Shown: positions 17,056 through 25,816, counted from the first letter of the stretch. The stretch is 64,000 nucleotides of DNA from Burkholderia sp. lig30 (GCF_000687455.2 NZ_JGVW01000088.1:1-64000), one strand, 5' to 3'. The notes: a model not told the origin generated them from the sequence alone. Program-made: numbers and translations.

Positions 17056-18414
17056 ATGAGCGCGGCACCGGCCACCGATCCGCGCGATGCCGCGATCCTG
17101 CAGGCGCAACAGGCGCTTGCCCGCGCGCCGCGCGACGCCGAGGCGTGGCATCAGCTCGGCCTGGCCTGGGAGCACCGCGGCGCGCTCGATGAGGCGATCC
17201 GATGCTATCGCCGTGCGGTCGAGATCAATCCGCGCGCCGACGGCTCGCACAACAACATTGCCAACTGCCTGCATGCGCAAGGTCGATTCGACGACGCGTG
17301 CGCCGCGTGGCGCGCCGCGATCGACGCGGAGCCCGGCGGTGCGTTGTACTACCGCAATCTCGTGCAGTCGACGACGCTCGCGGCGGACGATCCGTGCTTC
17401 GCGTCGCTCGAGCGGCAGGTCGCGCAGGCCGACGGCGCGTCGCCCGACCACCAGGCCGACCTGTTCTTCGCGTATGGACAGGCGCTCGCCGGCATCGGCG
17501 AGCCGGCGCGCGGGTTCGCCTGCGTGGTGCGCGCCAACGCAGCCTGCCGATCCGTGACCCGCTACGACGAGGCGGCGATGCTCGGGCTGTTCGAGCGGAT
17601 GTCCGAGGTGTTCACGCCCGACCTGGTGCGCGAGAAGGGCGGCGCCGGCGATCCGTCAGCCTCGCCGGTCTTCGTGGTCGGGATGCCGCGCTCCGGCTCG
17701 ACGCTGGTCGAGCAGATTCTGGCGAGCCATCCGGGCGTGTACGGCGCGGGCGAGTGCACCGGGTTCGCGCAGATACTCGCGCACGCAGCGTCGCACGGCG
17801 TGCCGGGCGCGCCGGGCACGTTCGGCCTGGAGACGCTGCGCGACGCGCCGCCCGCGTCGTTGCGCTGGCTCGGCTCGGAGTATCTGCGCCGGATCGCGTG
17901 CGCCGTCGAGGGCGGGCCGCATGCGCGCATCGTGGACAAGTACCTGTACAACTTCATCAATCTCGGCTTCATCCATCTCGCGCTGCCGAACGCGCGCTTC
18001 ATCCACACGCGGCGCGCGCCGCTCGAAACCTGTCTGTCGATCTATTCCCGGCGCTTCCAGGACGTGCCGTTCGGCTACGACCTCGGCGAGCTCGGCCGGT
18101 TTTACCGCGCGCATGACGCGCTGATGGCGCACTGGCGCCGCGTTCTGCCGGCGGGCACGCTGCTGGAGATCCAGTACGAGGATGTGGTCGGGGATCTGGA
18201 AGGCCAGGCTCGCCGGATGCTCGCGCATTGCGGGCTGGACTGGGACGCGCGCTGTCTCGAATTCCACCGGACCGAGCGGCAGATCGGGACCGCGAGCGCG
18301 GTCCAGGTGCGCCAGCCGATTTATGCCACCGCGCTGCGGCGCTGGCGTCCGGATGCGGCGGCACTGCGGCCGCTGCTCGACGGGCTGGGGCCGCAGCTGG
18401 CACGCGGCGCGTAG
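17056..18414 (+). CDS. TPR-sulfotransferase fusion protein
   Basis: 452 residues. Residues about 15-110 are TPR-like helices (AWHQLGLAWEHRGALDEAIRCYRRAVEINP). The C-terminal part is a PAPS-dependent sulfotransferase domain with the 5'-phosphosulfate loop FVVGMPRSGSTL at 206-217 and a plausible 3'-phosphate region near FIHTRRAPLETCLSIYSRRF. No signal peptide or membrane helix is visible, so it acts in the cytoplasm or on its inner face. The target could be a carbohydrate, lipid or peptide. It sits between two c-di-GMP genes, but no link to them is shown. Confidence 0.8.
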   Translation: MSAAPATDPRDAAILQAQQALARAPRDAEAWHQLGLAWEHRGALDEAIRCYRRAVEINPRADGSHNNIANCLHAQGRFDDACAAWRAAIDAEPGGALYYRNLVQSTTLAADDPCFASLERQVAQADGASPDHQADLFFAYGQALAGIGEPARGFACVVRANAACRSVTRYDEAAMLGLFERMSEVFTPDLVREKGGAGDPSASPVFVVGMPRSGSTLVEQILASHPGVYGAGECTGFAQILAHAASHGVPGAPGTFGLETLRDAPPASLRWLGSEYLRRIACAVEGGPHARIVDKYLYNFINLGFIHLALPNARFIHTRRAPLETCLSIYSRRFQDVPFGYDLGELGRFYRAHDALMAHWRRVLPAGTLLEIQYEDVVGDLEGQARRMLAHCGLDWDARCLEFHRTERQIGTASAVQVRQPIYATALRRWRPDAAALRPLLDGLGPQLARGA

Positions 18415-18724
18415 CCCGGGCCGCATTGCGCGACCGCTTGCGGTGGCGGTCGCGTTATCGCCGCGTCGTCGACTGACTGGAAAATCGCGCCAGAGTGCGC
18501 CAAAATTAACCGAGATCAAGCGGCCATATAAAGTTCGCGGGATTGCGTTCGTTATCAGATCTGGGGCTTCATGATTCGCCGAAGCCCGGGTTCGACCGTC
18601 AATGAATCGGGGCGTCGCCGCCAAGGCGCGTCACGGCGTTTGCGGCGTGCGGCTTGCCATGGCCTTTGCGTGGCGAGCCCCTGTTCACCTTGCCGCGGGT
18701 TCGCCCGCCGAAAGCGATCCATAC
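18415..18724. other. Intergenic region upstream of globin-EAL gene
   Basis: About 310 bases with no supportable gene. It contains the sigma-28-like sequence at 18529-18555 described separately. The frame of the downstream gene is open back to 18602, but that part has no domain. Confidence 0.4.
18529..18555 (+). promoter_or_regulatory. Possible sigma-28 (FliA) promoter
   Basis: TAAAGTTC at 18529-18536, an 11-base spacer, then TTCGTTAT at 18548-18555. The -35 part matches the flagellar sigma factor consensus TAAAGTTT at seven of eight positions; the -10 part matches GCCGATAA only at about half. It lies about 170 bases before the globin-EAL start. Confidence 0.35.
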
Positions 18725-20863
18725 ATGTCACGCCGCTCAGTCGTCACCGACGACGATCTCGAGTTGAGCGCCGATTCGGCGCAACGCTACGGCCCGGCTG
18801 CCGCCACCGCGCTGGGCACGATCACGGCTGCATTGCAGCATCGGGTCGCAGCCATCGTCGACGAGTTCTATGGGTCCCTGTCGCAACTGCCCGGGCCGCG
18901 GCTCCTGATCGAGACGTTGTCCGGGCCGGAACTCGAGCATCTCAAATCGCAACAACGCCGCAATCTGCTGCTGCTGGCGGATCCGGAACTGACCGAGTCC
19001 GCGCATCGCGCGGTCGCGCTGCAAGTCGGGCGCATCCACACGATCATCGGGCTGGCGCGGGAGGATCTTCTTCACTGCCAGGACATCCTGCACGCGGCGG
19101 TGTGCCATCACGTCGATATGGCGGAGCACTGCGAAGCGTTGTCCGTCCTGGCCCGCAGGCTGATCCGGGACATGGCCTGGCAGATGGAGGCCTACCAGCA
19201 ACTGCAGGACGCGCGTCAGCAGTTGTTGCTGGACATTTCCCGGCTCGCGTGGGGCGCGGACAGCTACACGGACCTGATCGCCGAAGCTGCCGACCTGATC
19301 GGCCGGCACGAGGAGGTGGCCGGGTGCTCGTTCGGCCGGCCGGACGACGAGGACCGGTTCCGCTTCGAGGCCGCCTCGGGCGGGAGCATCCAGCGTTACC
19401 TGTCCGAGCTGGAACGCTCCGCGTCGGCGCCCATCATGGCGGGCGATCGCGTACAGGGCCAGGGGCCGACGGGCCGCGCGTGGCAGAGCGGGAAGGTGGA
19501 GCGCTGCCTGAACTTCGCCACCGACCCGAGAATGGCGCCCTGGCGGGCGATCGCGCAAGGCGAGGGAATCCGCTCGAGCGCGGCGGTTCCGCTGGGCCAG
19601 CCCGGTGGCCCGCCCACGGCGATCCTGACCTTGTACAGCGCGTTTCCGGGCGGCTATGCGTCGCCCGAGCAGGCCACCTTCGTCATGCAGCTGCAGACGC
19701 TGCTGGCTTTCGCCCTCACGCGGATCGAGAGCCATCAGGGGCGCACGCACACGATGCCGTACGGGATGCGGCAACGCCTGGCGGCGCTGCTCAGGTCGGA
19801 CGCGCTCGTCATGCATTACCAGCCGATGCTCGAACTGGGCTCGGGGAAAGCGACGCGCGTCGAGGCATTGGCGCGCCTGCGGGACGGAGACCGGATCCTC
19901 GCGCCGGATGCATTTTTTTCTGCGCTTTCGTCCGATGATTTCGTCGAGCTCTACGTGCGCGGTCTCGGGCAGGCGTTGCGTCAGCGAAACCGCTGGTTGC
20001 AGCAGGGCTTCGACCTCAATGTCTCGATCAACCTGCCGTCGAGCGCGCTCGGCGACATCCGCTACCTGAGCGCGACGGAGCGGGCGTTGCGCGAATATGG
20101 CTGTCCGCCGCGCAAGCTCACGCTGGAAGTGCTGGAGACGGACGAGGCCCCGCCCGGTGTGGACATCGCCAAGGCGTTGGCGAAATTCAAGGCGCTCGAC
20201 ATCAGTCTCGCAGAAGACGATCTCGGCTCCGGGCACAGCAGCCTGACCCGGCTGCGCATGCTGCCGTTCGACTCGTTCAAGATCGACCGGAGCATCGTGG
20301 CGCTCGCCGACGAAGACCGCTCGAACGTGCTGCGGTTCATCTATCAGCTGTCCCGTCTTGGCCACTCGATTGGCAAGACCGTGGTGGTCGAGGGCGTCGA
20401 GACGACAGACCTGCTCGAGGCGATCGCGATTCTGGGTGCCGACGCCGTGCAGGGCTATGCGGTCGCGCGTCCGATGCCCGCGGTGGATCTCGCAGAGTGG
20501 ATGGAGAAGAACGGCCGGTTTACGTTGGCGGATCGCCGTCGTCCGGCGAGCGCACTGGCGAAGCTGGCCCGCCTGCTGGTGTGGGAAGAGCATCTGCATC
20601 TGCTGCTGGGGGAGGCCCCGGTTTGCGGGCGGCCGGCCGCAGACAGCGCGTGCGATGCCGGCGACGGGCACGACGTGCAGGCAGTTCGCGATTCCGGTTC
20701 GTTCATGGGGACGTTCGGCGATGGCGCGGCGATTCTCCCGTTCGAGTCGGTGGATGCGACGATGCAGCGTGCGCTCGTCGATGCGGCGGTGAGCCACGGG
20801 CCGCGCAGCGCCGAATACGGCGCGGCCCGGCACCGGCTGGTCGGCGTGTTGACGGCGTCGTAG
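18725..20863 (+). CDS. Globin-coupled c-di-GMP phosphodiesterase (globin-GAF-EAL)
   Basis: 712 residues. Residues 1-165 form a globin-coupled sensor domain with the likely proximal heme histidine H105 in VGRIHTIIGL. A GAF-like domain spans about 185-335. An EAL domain spans about 345-595 with E380-A-L, NVSINLPS, LEVLETD, EDDLGSGHSSL, FKIDRS, VVEGVET and QGYAVARP, so all metal- and substrate-binding positions look intact. About 115 C-terminal residues form an extra helical region with several His and Cys that I cannot assign. No GGDEF domain is present, unlike many globin sensors. Expected role: heme-gas-controlled breakdown of c-di-GMP. The start at 18725 precedes the globin fold. Confidence 0.85.
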   Translation: MSRRSVVTDDDLELSADSAQRYGPAAATALGTITAALQHRVAAIVDEFYGSLSQLPGPRLLIETLSGPELEHLKSQQRRNLLLLADPELTESAHRAVALQVGRIHTIIGLAREDLLHCQDILHAAVCHHVDMAEHCEALSVLARRLIRDMAWQMEAYQQLQDARQQLLLDISRLAWGADSYTDLIAEAADLIGRHEEVAGCSFGRPDDEDRFRFEAASGGSIQRYLSELERSASAPIMAGDRVQGQGPTGRAWQSGKVERCLNFATDPRMAPWRAIAQGEGIRSSAAVPLGQPGGPPTAILTLYSAFPGGYASPEQATFVMQLQTLLAFALTRIESHQGRTHTMPYGMRQRLAALLRSDALVMHYQPMLELGSGKATRVEALARLRDGDRILAPDAFFSALSSDDFVELYVRGLGQALRQRNRWLQQGFDLNVSINLPSSALGDIRYLSATERALREYGCPPRKLTLEVLETDEAPPGVDIAKALAKFKALDISLAEDDLGSGHSSLTRLRMLPFDSFKIDRSIVALADEDRSNVLRFIYQLSRLGHSIGKTVVVEGVETTDLLEAIAILGADAVQGYAVARPMPAVDLAEWMEKNGRFTLADRRRPASALAKLARLLVWEEHLHLLLGEAPVCGRPAADSACDAGDGHDVQAVRDSGSFMGTFGDGAAILPFESVDATMQRALVDAAVSHGPRSAEYGAARHRLVGVLTAS

Positions 20864-21112
20864 CAGGGGCGCCGGGCACTGCGGCGCGCGCGCTGGCGCC
20901 GCCTGCGCGGCGTCGGTCGGCAACGCGTCGCGCCGCGATCCTGCGCGGGCCGATGCGTGGGTGCTGACCTCGACCGTTGCACTCGCGTACCACGGCGCCC
21001 GCTACCGCGTTCTGGTCGTGTCGAACCGGCACGCGTCATTTATTTTGAATTTAACGAGCATGACACGGAGAGCCGCTAGTTTTGGCGTGTTTATCCAACG
21101 AGTCGTCTCGCC

Positions 21113-22345
21113 ATGCATCCAGCGCTTGCGCAGTTTCGTCGTCCGGGCCTGTCCGAAGGCCCGCGTTGCGCGGGTGACTTGTCCGTAGACGTACCGGCGG
21201 TCGACGCGGCGGACACCAACTCGCTGGTGATGGAGATTTTCTATTCGCGGCGCGATATGGTCAGCCTGGCCGTGACGGAAGGCGATCGGCCGATCGGGCT
21301 GATCAACCGCGACATTTTCCTGTCGGAAATGAGCAAGCCGTTCCACCGCGAGCTCTATGACAAGAAGAGCTGCATCGCGTTCATGGACAAGGCGCCGCTC
21401 GTCGTCGACGCCGACATGAACATCGAAGCGCTGATCTTCAAGACGGTCGAGGTAGGCGAAAAAGCGCTGGTGGATGGATTCATCGTGACGCGGGACAGCC
21501 GATTCGCCGGCATCGGCAGCGGCCTGCAATTGCTGGGTGCCGTGGCCGAGATGCAGGCGGCGAAGAATCGCCAGATCATGCAAAGCATCGAATATGCCAG
21601 CGTGATCCAGCAAGCCACGCTGCGGGCTTCGCGCGAGACCCTGTCGAACGCGCTGCCCGACGCGGCACTGGTCTGGGAGCCGCGCGATGTGGTCGGCGGC
21701 GACTTCTATCACTTCACATCGTTTCCCGATGGATGGTTCGGCGCCGTGGCCGACTGCACCGGACATGGCGTGCCGGGCGCTTTCATGACGCTGCTCGCGT
21801 CGACGTCGTTGTCGCAGGCGCTCGAACGGCTCGGCCCGCACGACCCCGCCGCACTGCTCGCGGCGGTCAATCGCAACATCAAGGGTCTGTTGGGGCAGGT
21901 CAATGGCGCGGGAGAGTCGCCGCAGTCCAACGACGGCCTGGACGCGGCGTTCTTCTGGTTCGATGCGGGTCGGCAGCAGCTGCACTTTGCCGGCGCGCGC
22001 ATCGCGCTGCACATTCTGCGGCCCGATGCCGACCAGGTCGAAAGCATTGCGGGCGAGCGCATGGGCGTGGGGTACGTCGACAGCCTCGCGGATCATGCGT
22101 GGCCGCTGCATACGATCGCGGCTCCGAGGGGCAGCCTGCTGTTTATTTCGACAGACGGTCTGATCGATCAGATCGGCGGTCCGCGAAGGATCTCCTTCGG
22201 GAAGCGCAGGGCCCTCGATCTGATCCTCGGGCAACGTGTGCAATCGCCATCTGCGATCTGCGAAAGCCTGTGGCAAGCGCTGGTCGAGTGGCAGGGCACG
22301 CAATCCCGTCGCGACGACGTCACGCTGTTTTTTGCTCGCGTTTAG
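21113..22345 (+). CDS. PPM/SpoIIE-type phosphatase with CBS-like input (SiaA-like)
   Basis: 410 residues. The C-terminal half is a PP2C-type serine/threonine phosphatase of the RsbU/SpoIIE group with metal-binding motifs RDVVGGDFYHF, VADCTGHGVPGAFM, ISTDGLIDQ and RRDDVTL. The N-terminal part (about 20-145) resembles a CBS pair, with RPIGLINRDIFLSEMS as one half. A short coiled linker (AEMQAAKNRQIMQSIEYA) joins them. No membrane helix is visible, which differs from the membrane-bound HAMP protein SiaA of Pseudomonas aeruginosa. First of four closely packed genes. Expected role: dephosphorylate the downstream DUF1987 protein. Confidence 0.85.
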   Translation: MHPALAQFRRPGLSEGPRCAGDLSVDVPAVDAADTNSLVMEIFYSRRDMVSLAVTEGDRPIGLINRDIFLSEMSKPFHRELYDKKSCIAFMDKAPLVVDADMNIEALIFKTVEVGEKALVDGFIVTRDSRFAGIGSGLQLLGAVAEMQAAKNRQIMQSIEYASVIQQATLRASRETLSNALPDAALVWEPRDVVGGDFYHFTSFPDGWFGAVADCTGHGVPGAFMTLLASTSLSQALERLGPHDPAALLAAVNRNIKGLLGQVNGAGESPQSNDGLDAAFFWFDAGRQQLHFAGARIALHILRPDADQVESIAGERMGVGYVDSLADHAWPLHTIAAPRGSLLFISTDGLIDQIGGPRRISFGKRRALDLILGQRVQSPSAICESLWQALVEWQGTQSRRDDVTLFFARV

Positions 22346-22353
22346 AGTGGTCC

Positions 22354-22923
22354 ATGAATATATCCGAACCCTTAGACAAAGATAGCGCGTTTTTTGAGCT
22401 GGCTCAGCGGCGCAACCTGATTTTTTATCACAAGGGTTATTTCTCCCATAACATCGTCGCGGCGATGAGTGAAGTCGTGAAACTGCAGCTGGAGATTGCA
22501 GGCGTCAGCGCGTCCACCCGGCGGAAGTTGTTTTCGTCGTTTATCGAGTTGTCGCAAAATATCGTCCACTACTCGTCGGATTCGCTCGTCGACGGCAGTG
22601 AGAGCATGGGCGCCTTGCGCGAGGGCGCGGTGTGCATCACCAACGAAGGTGAGCGTCACCTCATGATGTGCGTGAACCCCGTCGCGACGGCCGCCGTGAA
22701 CGACTTGCGCGAAAAGCTCGAGCCGCTGCGCAGCATGTCGCTCGACGAAATCAAGCAGCAGTACAAGATCTCGTTGCGTGCCGAGACGCCGCCCGAAAGC
22801 AAAGGTGCGGGATTAGGGTTCCTGACGATGGCACGTGACGCGAGTGCCCCGCTCGAATTCGCATTCTATCCGCGCGTCGAAGACCCCGAAACCACGCTGT
22901 TTTGCCTCAAGACCATTATCTGA
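22354..22923 (+). CDS. SiaB family protein kinase (GHKL-like)
   Basis: 189 residues. It has a shortened histidine-kinase-like ATPase fold: FIELSQNIVHYS fits an N-box and ESKGAGLGFLTMA fits a glycine-rich G-box. This matches the SiaB family (DUF6272), whose Pseudomonas member phosphorylates the DUF1987 partner SiaC on a hydroxyl residue. The start lies eight bases after the phosphatase stop codon and the DUF1987 gene follows 20 bases later, so an operon is clear. A longer reading frame upstream only overlaps the phosphatase gene and is a shadow. Confidence 0.85.
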   Translation: MNISEPLDKDSAFFELAQRRNLIFYHKGYFSHNIVAAMSEVVKLQLEIAGVSASTRRKLFSSFIELSQNIVHYSSDSLVDGSESMGALREGAVCITNEGERHLMMCVNPVATAAVNDLREKLEPLRSMSLDEIKQQYKISLRAETPPESKGAGLGFLTMARDASAPLEFAFYPRVEDPETTLFCLKTII

Positions 22924-22943
22924 GTAAGCTACGCGCACCAGCC

Positions 22944-23330
22944 ATGGATAACCTTTACATTGCCGCCACGGCTACGTCGCCGGAAATCGATTTCCGGTTC
23001 GACGGTCACCTGCTGTCGCTCAAGGGCGAGTCTTACCCCGAGAACGCGGCTGCTTTCTACACGCCCGTGATCGAACGGCTTCGCGCGTATCTGGCGAGCT
23101 GTGCGGATGCCGCGATCACGGTTGACGTGACCCTGACGTACTTCAACAGCTCGAGCACGAAGATGCTGTTCAGCATATTCGATGCGCTGGACCATGCGAC
23201 TGCATCCGGAAACCGCGTGCAGGTGAACTGGTACCGCGACGACGAAGACGAAACGATTCTTGAATTCGGCGAGGAATTGCAGACCGATTTCACGGGGATC
23301 AAGTTCAACGACTGTCCGATTGTGGCCTGA
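22944..23330 (+). CDS. DUF1987 (SiaC-like) phospho-switch protein
   Basis: 128 residues, single DUF1987 domain related in logic to anti-anti-sigma factors. The conserved motif TYFNSSSTKML is at residues 65-75. In Pseudomonas SiaC the residue after the Asn is the threonine phosphorylated by SiaB; here it is S69, still a possible acceptor. The unphosphorylated Pseudomonas protein binds and activates the diguanylate cyclase encoded next to it, and the same gene order is found here. The ATG at 22944 is preferred to an upstream codon at 22902 that overlaps the kinase gene. Confidence 0.85.
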   Translation: MDNLYIAATATSPEIDFRFDGHLLSLKGESYPENAAAFYTPVIERLRAYLASCADAAITVDVTLTYFNSSSTKMLFSIFDALDHATASGNRVQVNWYRDDEDETILEFGEELQTDFTGIKFNDCPIVA

Positions 23331-23344
23331 GAACGGGAATAGCG

Positions 23345-24058
23345 GTGTCGACTTCCTCTTCGGATGCGTCTTCGGTGGACGCTCTGGATCTGTTCCGGAA
23401 CGAGAGCGAGGCGCTGGAAAAAGCGCGCGCAGTTCGTGCGGCTGAAGGCGCGGATGCGCAGGAATACCGTCTGGCGCTGGGCGAACTCATCGGGCATTAC
23501 GAGCGCCTGATGCGCGAGACGCGCCGGCTGATCGGACGGAGCGACCGTGCCGAACGCCTGATGCACTCACTCACTCAGCAGTTGCAATATCGTGCAAGCC
23601 ACGACGCATTGACCGACGTGTTCAACCGCGGCGCGGTAATCGAGCGAACGACCAAGGCATTGCGCGCCGACCGCGCGGTGATGATCCTGCTCGATATCGA
23701 CGAGTTCAAGAAGGTCAACGACGATTTCGGTCATCCTGCCGGCGACGCGGTGATTCTCGGCATCGTCGGTTGTTTGCAGCAAGTGGTGGGCGATCGAGGC
23801 GTCATTGGCCGTGTCGGGGGCGAAGAGTTCACGGTAGTGCTGCCGGGATACGATCTCGACGATGCGTTGCAGTTGGCCGAGAGCATGCGCTCGACGATCG
23901 GCAACCATGTTTTCGCTCCGCCGGTGAACCGGCGCATTACCGCGAGTTTCGGCGTCAGCGCCAATGCTGCCGGCACCGATTTCGACACCGCGTACGGCCT
24001 GGCCGATTCTGCGTTGTACAGGGCGAAGCGCTCGGGCCGCGATCGTGTGGCGTGTTGA
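23345..24058 (+). CDS. Soluble diguanylate cyclase (SiaD-like GGDEF)
   Basis: 237 residues, GTG start with GGGAA upstream. The first 85 residues are a charged helical, coiled-coil-like segment with no membrane helix. A GGDEF domain follows with LTDVFNRGAV, DIDEFKKVNDDFGHPAGD, the active-site loop GGEEF at 158-162 and the ending ADSALYRAKRSGRDRV. There is no RxxD inhibitory site before the loop. Its position directly after the SiaC-like gene and its helical N-terminus match Pseudomonas SiaD, which SiaC activates. Last gene of the four-gene operon; the hairpin at 24099-24132 follows. Confidence 0.87.
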   Translation: MSTSSSDASSVDALDLFRNESEALEKARAVRAAEGADAQEYRLALGELIGHYERLMRETRRLIGRSDRAERLMHSLTQQLQYRASHDALTDVFNRGAVIERTTKALRADRAVMILLDIDEFKKVNDDFGHPAGDAVILGIVGCLQQVVGDRGVIGRVGGEEFTVVLPGYDLDDALQLAESMRSTIGNHVFAPPVNRRITASFGVSANAAGTDFDTAYGLADSALYRAKRSGRDRVAC

Positions 24059-24098
24059 GGTGCGGGCCGGGCCGCAGACACCGACTGCGGGACGGATT

Positions 24099-24132
24099 AA
24101 AAAAAACGCCAACCCGTATGGGTTGGCGTTTT
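24099..24132. terminator. Terminator between converging siaD-like gene and aceA
   Basis: A 13-base-pair perfect stem, AAAACGCCAACCC with GGGTTGGCGTTTT, loop GTAT. On the minus strand it is followed by eight T residues, making a strong terminator for aceA. On the plus strand only four T follow, so it should act more weakly for the siaD-like gene. Confidence 0.88.
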
Positions 24133-24151
24133 GCCTGGGGTACTACGGGTA

Positions 24152-25735
24152 TCAGAACTGGTTCATCGTGTTGTCTTTACCCGCCGCCTTCAGGGCTGCT
24201 TCGCCGCTGAAGTATTCCTTGTGGTCGTCGCCGATGTCCGAGCCGGACATGTTCTGGTGCTTGACGCAGGCGATGCCCTCACGGATTTCCTTGCGCTGCA
24301 CGCCAGCCACGTAACCCAGCATGCCCTGGTCGCCGAAGTATTCCTTGGCCAGGTTGTCGGTCGACAGCGCGGCGGTGTGGTATGTCGGCAGCGTGATCAG
24401 GTGGTGGAAGATCCCTGCTTCGCGCGACGCGTCCGCCTGGAACGTGCGGATCTTTTCGTCGGCGGCGAGCGCCAGTTCGGACTCGTCGTATTCCACGCTC
24501 ATCAGCTGGGCGCGGTCGTATGCCGACACATCCTTGCCTGCGGCCTTCATCGCGTCATACGCCTGCTGACGGAAGTTCAGCGTCCAGTTGAACGACGGGC
24601 TGTTGTTGTACACCAGCTTCGCGTTCGGGATGACCTTGCGAATCTCGCTGACCATGCCGCCGATCTGCGCGATATGCGGTTTTTCGGTTTCGATCCACAG
24701 CAGGTCGGCGCCGTTTTGCAGCGAGGTGATGCAATCGAGCACGCAGCGTGCTTCGCCCGTGCCGGCGCGGAACTGGAACAGGTTGCTCGGCAGGCGCTTC
24801 GGACGCAGCAGCTTGCCGTCGCGCTTGATGATCACGTCACCGTTGCCCAGCGCGTCGGCCGAAATTTCGTCGCAATCGAGGAACGCGTTGTATTGGTCGC
24901 CCAGGTCGCCCGGCGTGTTGGTCACGGCGATCTGCTTGGTCAGGCCGGCGCCCAGCGAGTCGGTACGGGCCACGATGACACCGTCGTCCACGCCCAGTTC
25001 CAGGAACGCGTAGCGGACTGCGCGGATCTTGGCCAGGAAGTCCTCGTGCGGCACGGTGACCTTGCCATCCTGGTGGCCGCACTGCTTCTCGTCGGACACC
25101 TGGTTTTCGATCTGGATACAGCACGCGCCCGCTTCGATGAACTGCTTGGCCAGCAGGTAGGTTGCTTCGGCGTTGCCGAAACCCGCGTCGATGTCGGCGA
25201 TGATAGGCACGACGTGGGTGACGTGGTTGTCGATTTTTTCCTGGATGGCGGCCTTGGCAGCAGCGCCTTCGGCAGCGTCCAGCTGGCGGAACAGGCCGCC
25301 CAGTTCACGGGCGTCGGCCTGGCGCAGGAAGGTGTACAGCTCACGGATCAGCGAGCTGACCGCGGTTTTTTCGTGCATCGACTGGTCCGGCAGCGGGCCG
25401 AACTCGGAGCGCAGCGCGGCCACCATCCAGCCCGACAGGTACAGGTAGCGGCGGTCGGTGCTGTTGAAGTGCTTCTTGATGGAGATCATCTTCTGCTGGC
25501 CGATGAAGCCGTGCCAGCAACCCAGCGACTGGGTGTACTTGGACGGGTCGGCATCGTAGGCGGCCATGTCGGCGCGCATGATCTTCGCGGTGTACTTGGC
25601 GATGTCCAGGCCCGTCTTGAACTTGTTCTGGGCACGCATGCGGGCGGCGTACTCGGGATTGATCGCATCCCACGCGCTGCCGTGCGTCTCTTTCAAGCCA
25701 GCGACTGCCTTGATGTCGTCCTGATACTGGGCCAT
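24152..25735 (-). CDS. aceA: Isocitrate lyase
   Basis: 527 residues. Splits isocitrate into glyoxylate and succinate, the first step of the glyoxylate shunt needed for growth on acetate and fatty acids. The active-site segment is KQCGHQDGK (most short-form enzymes have KKCGH), and the length and motif match the long isocitrate lyase form known from Pseudomonas. Also visible: DIDAGFGN, VARTDSLGAG and NNSPSFNW. AGGAG stands at a good distance before the ATG. An 18-base palindrome lies 112-129 bases upstream, and malate synthase is not adjacent. It ends at the strong terminator at 24099-24132. Confidence 0.95.
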   Translation of the reverse strand: MAQYQDDIKAVAGLKETHGSAWDAINPEYAARMRAQNKFKTGLDIAKYTAKIMRADMAAYDADPSKYTQSLGCWHGFIGQQKMISIKKHFNSTDRRYLYLSGWMVAALRSEFGPLPDQSMHEKTAVSSLIRELYTFLRQADARELGGLFRQLDAAEGAAAKAAIQEKIDNHVTHVVPIIADIDAGFGNAEATYLLAKQFIEAGACCIQIENQVSDEKQCGHQDGKVTVPHEDFLAKIRAVRYAFLELGVDDGVIVARTDSLGAGLTKQIAVTNTPGDLGDQYNAFLDCDEISADALGNGDVIIKRDGKLLRPKRLPSNLFQFRAGTGEARCVLDCITSLQNGADLLWIETEKPHIAQIGGMVSEIRKVIPNAKLVYNNSPSFNWTLNFRQQAYDAMKAAGKDVSAYDRAQLMSVEYDESELALAADEKIRTFQADASREAGIFHHLITLPTYHTAALSTDNLAKEYFGDQGMLGYVAGVQRKEIREGIACVKHQNMSGSDIGDDHKEYFSGEAALKAAGKDNTMNQF

Positions 25736-25816
25736 GTGAATCTCCTAGGAGTGAAGGGCGTTTGAGTAAATGCTTGACTGGGCCGCTACGTCTGTCGCAG
25801 CGAACTGCATGACTGC

